From CAYLNH01 sp964384625 (lineage in GTDB: Bacteria > Verrucomicrobiota > Lentisphaeria > JABSQK01), in contig CAYLNH010000031.1 in the NCBI GenBank assembly GCA_964384625.1, positions 1 to 39,166 on the forward strand: DNA of 39,166 nt, written 5' to 3'. Positions within the stretch are counted from its first letter, which is position 1, and every line of letters begins with the position of its first letter. Shown in pieces: positions 34,493-39,166 of this stretch. The notes beneath the pieces were generated by a model. That model had not been told where the DNA came from and made no database searches. It saw nothing but the letters and a program-made list of their open reading frames with translations. The position numbers were made by a program, and so were the translations under genes.

Positions 34493-35215
34493 TCAGGTCC
34501 GCTTGCGTTTCTTGCGGCTTCTGATCTGCAGCGAAAGCTCGAGCCGTTCACCCGGCTTTCGGGATGCCGACGCATCGGCCAGTCGGAAAGCGATGCGGCA
34601 GTGCTGCGGCAGGACATCCCGGTCCGGCACGGGAGGCGGTCCCTGCTTCTTCTCGACCGCCATGATGCTCTCGTCATAGCCGACGACCTCAAGGGCCCGG
34701 CCGAGGGCATCGATGAAATCGGCCATGGACGGGTGATCGCCTTTCTTCACTGTTCGCCGAATTGTGTTGAGTTCGCGATACATGGTTTTCAGGTGCGGCG
34801 AGACCTGACGCAGCAGCGCGAACTGCATGTCGTGCCGGGCCCTGGCGACATCGTCGGCGGCCGGCGTGAGAACACCGTCGACGTGGACCAGCGTGTTCTT
34901 GACCATTTCGTTGTAGCCGATGCTCAGCTTTTCCAGTTGGCCGGCTGAGAAGCATCGGAGGGTATCGTCCTTCTCCATGGTCCGGCAGAAGGCGGAGAGT
35001 TGGTCGATGATGACGATCAGCTCTTCCGGGGCGTCTTGTTCCTGGGCCTGAAGGAATGCCTGGTTGACGTCGTCCAGGCGGCGATGGAACGGCAGCTTCT
35101 TCTTCTTCTTTCTGGCGGGTTGCGCGGGGATGGGCGGCGGCTTCGGCTTGCCGTCGACCATGTCCTCCACCAGATCCAACAGGCGGTCAAACAGATGATC
35201 TTCCGATTTTGCCAT
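34493..35215 (-). CDS. Helical protein of unknown function with basic linker and tail
   Basis: 240 residues from the ATG at 35215; the frame is open farther upstream but overlaps the next gene's coding region. No family recognised. The N-terminal 25 residues are acidic and amphipathic (HLFDRLLDLVEDMVDG), followed by a Pro/Lys linker (PARKKKKKLPFHRR) and a mainly helical domain (LIVIIDQLSAFCRTMEK, MQFALLRQVSPHLKTMYREL). The C-terminal tail is very basic (RSRKKRKRT). The linker and tail could bind nucleic acid, which is inference. It is the last gene of a minus-strand run: ymdB-like, nrdR, ATP-cone-like protein, this gene. Confidence 0.65.
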   Translation of the reverse strand: MAKSEDHLFDRLLDLVEDMVDGKPKPPPIPAQPARKKKKKLPFHRRLDDVNQAFLQAQEQDAPEELIVIIDQLSAFCRTMEKDDTLRCFSAGQLEKLSIGYNEMVKNTLVHVDGVLTPAADDVARARHDMQFALLRQVSPHLKTMYRELNTIRRTVKKGDHPSMADFIDALGRALEVVGYDESIMAVEKKQGPPPVPDRDVLPQHCRIAFRLADASASRKPGERLELSLQIRSRKKRKRT

Positions 35216-35261
35216 AGGGCGGGCGCTCCGAGATTGCTGACGTCGTCCGGTCCGGGTTCTG

Positions 35262-36209
35262 TTATCGCAGCGCGGTCTGCAGTTGCGCTTCCTTGAATGC
35301 CTGTTCGATGACGTCGCCGAGGGCCTGGCGCAGTTCAAGCTCCTCCTTGCGGCTGTTTTCCAGGTACTCCTGGACGAGGGCCTTGAGGCCGCGGAACTCA
35401 ACGCGGCCGGGCAGCGGCGTGTCCAGGTCGGGCCGCCGTTGGCGGGCCTCGGCCTCGATTGCCTTGCAGGCGCTGCAGAAGGCGTGACAGGCCTCCTCGA
35501 CCGCGGGGTAGAACTGCAGTTCGGGGAGCAGCCCGGGACCGAGCGTCCGGGCCAGTTGGTAGAGGTCCAGACGGGCCTGGATCGCCGGGAACAGAGCGCT
35601 GATGGACAGAAGCTGGAGGACGTCGGCAGCGACCAGTTGGCCGGCTTTGCCGCTGAGGATACCGGCGAACTCACGGCGGTGAATCAACCAGAGCCCGCGT
35701 TCCTTGGGTTCCTCAGCGTGGGTGCGCAGGTGGTGCCAGGAATTGCGCGCCAGTTCCACGATGAACCGGCGGTTGCATTCGGTGAACCCGAGTTTCCCGA
35801 GTTGGACCAGCACAAGATTGGTCAGCTTCTCGATCGGCGTACCGAGAAAGAACGGCTGCTCCCGCAGGAGTTCAGCGACCAGGTCGGGGGCGGGACTGAT
35901 CATCTCTTCGGGATTCACCACGGACGCACTGGCGTGGCGGCGTTTGGCGTATTCATCCGCCAGCGCCCGCATGCCGGAGTCACAGAGGATCTGCAGCACC
36001 ATGGCGTCGATGTCGGCAGCGGTCAGTTGGACGCCGCGATCGACGAAGGCGCAGACGACGCCGAGGATGTCGTCGGGCATTTCGGGATCTTCGATGCCGA
36101 CGGCCTGGCAACTGGCCCAGAGGTCGTCATGCAGCGCGTCGAGGTCGAGGAACTCCTGGTCGCCATCCGGTGTGCGCAGCAGAATCGACCCTGACTGAAG
36201 CTTGATCAT
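35262..36209 (-). CDS. Unknown protein with ATP-cone-like N-terminus, next to nrdR
   Basis: 315 residues. The first 90 resemble an ATP-cone in layout: a beta start (LQSGSILLRTPDGDQEF), two helices (LDALHDDLWASCQAVGI) and LTAADIDAMVLQILCDSGMRALADEYAKRR, which mirrors the ATP-cone ending in VAYVRFASVYRE. The rest is helical, with LGFTECNRRFIVELARNSWHHL, a Cys-rich ACHAFCSACKAIE, and a C-terminal coiled-coil-like helix (ENSRKEELELRQALGDVIEQ). It lies 9 bp from the stop of nrdR, whose product has a true ATP-cone, so a related regulatory role is possible. The resemblance is weak and the function is unknown. Confidence 0.6.
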   Translation of the reverse strand: MIKLQSGSILLRTPDGDQEFLDLDALHDDLWASCQAVGIEDPEMPDDILGVVCAFVDRGVQLTAADIDAMVLQILCDSGMRALADEYAKRRHASASVVNPEEMISPAPDLVAELLREQPFFLGTPIEKLTNLVLVQLGKLGFTECNRRFIVELARNSWHHLRTHAEEPKERGLWLIHRREFAGILSGKAGQLVAADVLQLLSISALFPAIQARLDLYQLARTLGPGLLPELQFYPAVEEACHAFCSACKAIEAEARQRRPDLDTPLPGRVEFRGLKALVQEYLENSRKEELELRQALGDVIEQAFKEAQLQTALR

Positions 36210-36218
36210 GGTGCTTGC

Positions 36219-36698
36219 CTACTTCGACTTCGACTTCTTTGACTTCGGCTTTCGGCCCAGCATCTGGATCTCTTTGATGAACTGATCGATGTCTTTGAAT
36301 TCACGATAGACCGAGGCGAAGCGGACGTAGGCGACGTCGTTGAAGTTCTGTAGTTCTTCCATGGCGATGGTGCCGATCTCTTCGGCCCGGACTTCGGTCT
36401 TGCCGAGCATCTCGATGCGACGGATGATCGCGCTGATCAATTCGTCAATCTGCTCCTCGGTAACGGGCAGTTTGTACAGTGCCTTCTCGATCCCGTCGCG
36501 CAGCTTCTGCGGGTTGAAGTCCTCCCGGCTGTCATCGCGTTTGATGACGTAGATTTCGATGGGCACGACTTCCTCAATCGTCGTGAACCGGTGATTGCAG
36601 CTCTGACATTCCCGGCGGCGGCGGATGGACAGGCCGTTCTTGGATACCCGGCTGTCAACGACTTTGTCTTCCGGGTGACTGCATTTTGGACAGATCAT
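36219..36698 (-). CDS. nrdR: Transcriptional repressor NrdR
   Basis: 159 residues. The N-terminal zinc ribbon has C3/C6 and C31/C34 (MICPKC and RRRECQSC). The ATP-cone spans about 48-138 (VIKRDDSREDFNPQKL, AEEIGTIAMEELQN, VAYVRFASVYREF). NrdR represses ribonucleotide reductase genes in response to ATP/dATP. The C-terminal tail (KPKSKKSKSK) is longer and more basic than usual. GGAGAAG lies 6 nt before the start. It follows the ymdB-like gene by 28 bp and precedes an ATP-cone-like unknown by 9 bp. No ribonucleotide reductase gene or clear NrdR box was found in this window. Confidence 0.93.
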   Translation of the reverse strand: MICPKCSHPEDKVVDSRVSKNGLSIRRRRECQSCNHRFTTIEEVVPIEIYVIKRDDSREDFNPQKLRDGIEKALYKLPVTEEQIDELISAIIRRIEMLGKTEVRAEEIGTIAMEELQNFNDVAYVRFASVYREFKDIDQFIKEIQMLGRKPKSKKSKSK

Positions 36699-36726
36699 CG
36701 CGTCTTCTCCGAGCTGCGGTCCGGCG

Positions 36727-37530
36727 TTACGATCGCGTGCGCCGCGGTTCCCATTCGCGTTGAACCCGTTCGATATTCTCAGCGCGGCCGGTGGCGGCGT
36801 CGAACTCGACCACTGCGCCGTTGACGTCGATCACGCCGCTGGCCACGGTGAAGCGCGCCGGGATACCGGTGGAAAATCGTTGGCAGACCGGCTCAATCGA
36901 GCGGCCCAGGATGGATGCGCGGGCGCCGACCATCCCCAGATCCGTGATGTACGCGGTACCGCCGGGGAACACTGTGGCATCGGCGGTCGGCACGTGGGTA
37001 TGCGTGCCGAACACACAGGTCACACGGCCGTCCAGGTAGCGTCCCATGGTCAGCTTTTCACTGGTCGCTTCCGCGTGGAAGTCAACGAAGATGATCTTGG
37101 TCTGATTGCCGATTTCCTCGAGGATCCGGTCGACGGTCTGAAAGGGGCAGTCGCCAAGGCTGCGCATAAATGTGCGGCCGACCAGGTTGATCACGGCAAT
37201 GCGGCCGCCGATCGGGATGTTGAATACGCCGTAGCCCTTGCCGGGCTGTCCCGCGTGCAGGTTGGCCGGCCGGATGGCGTACGGCAGCCGGGTGATCTGA
37301 TGGACATAATCCTTCTGGTCCCAGACATGGTCACCGGCGGTGACCACATCGACCCCGCGACGGTTCAGGTCGCGGCAGCCGCTCTCGCTGAGGCCGGCGC
37401 CGCCGGTCATGTTCTCGCCGTTGGCGATGCAGAAGGCGGAACTCAACTCTTTGCGCAACAGCGGCACCTGATTCTGCACAGCGCGCCGGCCGAGTTTGCC
37501 GACAATATCTCCGATCAAAAGGACTTTCAT
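36727..37530 (-). CDS. ymdB: YmdB-like metallophosphoesterase (TIGR00282 family)
   Basis: 267 residues, normal for the family. The metal-binding motifs are in order: GDIVGKLGR, ANGENMTGGAG, TAGDHVWD, FVDFHAEATSEK and GTHTHVPTADA. In many members the third motif is GNH; here Asn is replaced by Asp (GDH), a conservative change at a metal-ligand position. YmdB-type enzymes hydrolyse 2',3'-cyclic nucleotides and affect RNA turnover and multicellular behaviour in Bacillus. The gene is first in the run with nrdR and has GGGAG 6 nt before the start. No convincing promoter was found in the 315 bp upstream. Confidence 0.85.
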   Translation of the reverse strand: MKVLLIGDIVGKLGRRAVQNQVPLLRKELSSAFCIANGENMTGGAGLSESGCRDLNRRGVDVVTAGDHVWDQKDYVHQITRLPYAIRPANLHAGQPGKGYGVFNIPIGGRIAVINLVGRTFMRSLGDCPFQTVDRILEEIGNQTKIIFVDFHAEATSEKLTMGRYLDGRVTCVFGTHTHVPTADATVFPGGTAYITDLGMVGARASILGRSIEPVCQRFSTGIPARFTVASGVIDVNGAVVEFDAATGRAENIERVQREWEPRRTRS

Positions 37531-37845
37531 GAATGCTCCCGGGCAACAGTAGTCTCCGCCGTCGCGGCAGAGTCCTTACTATGGGGGTCAGATCCGGAAG
37601 CAGCAAGCGCCCGGACCCAGTATCCTGTCTCACCACCGAACCGCACAGCCCCCGCACCTGGAATCAGCGGTCCTCACGGCGAAGCCGCCTCCACCGCCCC
37701 GGACGCCGCCGGCGGATTCGCCGCCGTACTCGAAATACTGTTCAGGTATGCCGCCAGCGGCGGCAAGCTCCGGCAGCGCAGGATCTCCACTTCGCTCAGC
37801 GGCAATCCTGGCGGACTGCGGGGCCGGCCGGCCGCCGCCCCGGCG
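37531..37845. other. Intergenic stretch without a supported gene
   Basis: The 315 bp between the ymdB-like gene and the SHD1 gene hold no convincing coding frame; the plus-strand open frames are arginine- and proline-rich shadows. Seen in it are a string resembling the SRP RNA apical loop (37586-37604, GGTCAGATCCGGAAGCAGC) and GC-rich inverted repeats around 37700-37735 and 37750-37775. The SRP-like string lacks four bases of the usual motif, and no flanking stem of the expected length was found. Confidence 0.5.
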
Positions 37846-38976
37846 TTATTTGCTGCGATAAGTCTCGATGTCGGCGTTATAGGTCAGGATGATGTCGACC
37901 AGAGCTTTGTCCCCATACTTCGGTACTTTTTCGGCATAACAGATGACCGTCTTCCCCTGCGTCCGGCAATAGCGGCCCTTGGGATCGACCGGTCGGTACT
38001 GCGTCGCCGCCACCACCATCGTGTTCTTGGTGGTCTGGCCGTGGATCTTCTCGACTCCCAGGACATAGGGAAACCGCACACTGCTGCGAAGCAGAACCAG
38101 TTTCGTGCCGCGGATGCGGGAGACGCCGACCAGCGAGACCTTGCCGGGAATGGGTTTCCGCTCCAGCCCCTTGGGCTGAATCTCCTTCAGCCGGCGGTAC
38201 GTCTCGTTCGGGTCCAGAGCCCAGCTCTCATTGCGGCGGCGAGGAACTTTGCTGTTGAAAAACTCATCCAGAAAGACGCCGCCGCCGATGGATGCGCCGG
38301 CAAACGCATTTAAGATGCCGCCGTGTTGATCCGACAACTTCTTGCCGCCCGCCCGATAGTCGGTCGCTTCGCCCGGGGCCGTCGCTACGCCTTTCACGGT
38401 CGTACCCGGTTTGATCAGCGTCTCCTTGCCCTGCGAACTGAAGAAATCAAGCTGCTTCACCGCGACGGACCACTCCGATACCCGGCCGTCCTGATTCAAC
38501 GCATCCATTTTCACCGTACCGTTGAAACGATACGTCCCGTTCAACTGGAAACGGCCCGCAAGCCGGTTGCCATAGGAACCTTTCACTTTGATGTTGACGA
38601 CGATCTTGCCCCAGACCCGGCACATCTGCCCGACTTCATAGCTGCGGTCAATGTGGATCGGGTACTTCTTGCCGGCGGTCGATTTGCTGCTGTCGTCATC
38701 GTTGTCGTAGTCGCTCTTGAATTTCGGCGTCAGCGCCCATTTCTTTTTCAGCAGCCGTTGGTCTTCATAGCACAAGGAACTGATCTTGATCGTCAGTTCC
38801 TTGTCGTCGTCATCGCGTTTGAGGACGACCGTGTCCTTGTTCAGGAACTTGACGAATTCCGCTTCACAGGTGAATCTGCGGTTTGCGCTGCGCCACGTCC
38901 GCGCCCGGACGACCGGCGGGCAGCTCAGGGCGAGCAGGGCACAAAGGCAGACGAACGGCTTCCACGGCGTTTGCAT
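37846..38976 (-). CDS. Secreted SHD1-domain protein
   Basis: 376 residues from the ATG at 38976, with GGGAG 9 nt upstream. Signal peptide 1-25 (FVCLCALLALSCPPVVRA). Residues about 26-80 match the SHD1 (SLA1 homology 1) domain as found in PVC bacteria: RTWRSANRRFTCEAEFV, VVLKRDDDDKELTIKISSL, YEDQRLLKKK. The remainder is a secreted domain with basic/acidic segments, a glycine-rich stretch (AFAGASIGGGVF) and Tyr-rich strands, not recognised. SHD1 in bacteria is a small beta-barrel probably for protein binding. No partner gene is adjacent. It has a good promoter of its own. Confidence 0.72.
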   Translation of the reverse strand: MQTPWKPFVCLCALLALSCPPVVRARTWRSANRRFTCEAEFVKFLNKDTVVLKRDDDDKELTIKISSLCYEDQRLLKKKWALTPKFKSDYDNDDDSSKSTAGKKYPIHIDRSYEVGQMCRVWGKIVVNIKVKGSYGNRLAGRFQLNGTYRFNGTVKMDALNQDGRVSEWSVAVKQLDFFSSQGKETLIKPGTTVKGVATAPGEATDYRAGGKKLSDQHGGILNAFAGASIGGGVFLDEFFNSKVPRRRNESWALDPNETYRRLKEIQPKGLERKPIPGKVSLVGVSRIRGTKLVLLRSSVRFPYVLGVEKIHGQTTKNTMVVAATQYRPVDPKGRYCRTQGKTVICYAEKVPKYGDKALVDIILTYNADIETYRSK

Positions 38977-39047
38977 GCAGTCAACTCCCGGTTCCTCGGT
39001 TCCAACACCTCGAGATCAACACAACACGATCAGCTCGCGTACGTTGC

Positions 39048-39075
39048 AATATATCACGGCGGCCGGGAGATGCAA
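39048..39075 (-). promoter_or_regulatory. Candidate promoter of the SHD1-domain gene
   Basis: Minus strand: TTGCAT (39075-39070), 16-nt spacer, TATATT (39053-39048). The leader would be about 65 nt. The partial repeat element at the window edge begins 30 bp upstream. Confidence 0.55.
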
Positions 39076-39104
39076 TTGGAACCGGCGGTGTACGCCGGGC
39101 GCAA

Positions 39105-39166
39105 GTAAGTGCTCGACCGCGCCCGTCTGCCGGTGATGCAGGGCTCCAACGCGGCTGAATGTCCAA
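39105..39166 (+). mobile_element. Left end of a probable second MITE-like copy, cut by the window edge
   Basis: GTAAGTGCTCGAC (39105-39117) is identical to the right terminal repeat of the element at 28165-28418 when that repeat is read outward-in, and differs from its left repeat at one base. The next bases (CGCGCCCGTCTGCCGGTGATG) partly match the subterminal CAGCCCCGTCGGCGTTCATC of the first copy. The other end lies outside the window, so length and target duplication cannot be checked. Confidence 0.5.

Noticed and set aside
36760..38313. 517-residue plus-strand open frame across the ymdB-like gene and the following gap
   Set aside because: It is antisense to a gene with all YmdB motifs and to the SHD1 gene's end; no family similarity or ribosome-binding site supports it.

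Overview
The window is GC-rich, almost fully coding bacterial DNA, with no rRNA, tRNA or CRISPR array recognised. Several features together suggest the PVC superphylum, most likely a Lentisphaerota/Kiritimatiellota-like lineage: an LL-diaminopimelate aminotransferase, a pseudopilin with a variant C-terminal H-Xn-DG motif, an SHD1-domain secreted protein, a DUF4159/MoxR pair, many secreted proteins of unknown function and a PqqD-like/M50-like/cyclic-nucleotide-binding fusion. The taxonomy is inferred from gene content only; no marker gene is present.

Layout. 1-3770: two YbjQ-type (DUF74) genes, the second membrane-anchored; an ECF sigma factor and an AhpD-like protein on the minus strand; and a GAF/AAA+/Fis sigma-54 activator. 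3771-6869: a DUF1189-like membrane protein, then an oxidative-stress pair made of rubrerythrin and a flavoprotein carrying two built-in rubredoxin domains. 7003-19403: a 12.3-kb, six-gene same-strand operon behind a near-consensus promoter. All six products have signal peptides: a TPR-like scaffold, a peptidoglycan-binding plus lysozyme-like protein, two proteins of unknown fold, a propeller-like protein, and a 1407-residue protein with nine fibronectin type III repeats and an intact M23 metallopeptidase domain. Genes 2 and 4 begin, at the same residue, with the same roughly 120-residue mature module. This is the best candidate in the window for an undescribed system, probably secreted cell-envelope remodelling or assembly.

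19499-29683: a DinG-type helicase coupled to a small unknown gene, an acidic single-pass membrane protein, a PfkB sugar kinase, a MenH-like hydrolase, a lipoprotein/DUF4159/MoxR cluster and dapL. Between the lipoprotein gene and dapL lies a 254-bp MITE-like element with 13-bp terminal inverted repeats and an 8-bp target duplication. The end of a probable second copy lies at the right edge of the window. 29834-34301: a translationally coupled trio of pseudopilin-like protein, a degenerate (probably non-proteolytic) M50-like membrane protein with two cNMP-binding domains, and free methionine-R-sulfoxide reductase. 34493-38976: a minus-strand group of ymdB-like, nrdR and two unknown genes (one with an ATP-cone-like N-terminus), then an SHD1-domain secreted protein.

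Seven promoter candidates found by eye all have a 16-nt spacer between the -35 and -10 hexamers, and two of them share the block TTGA-N18-TAGCTTGGG.
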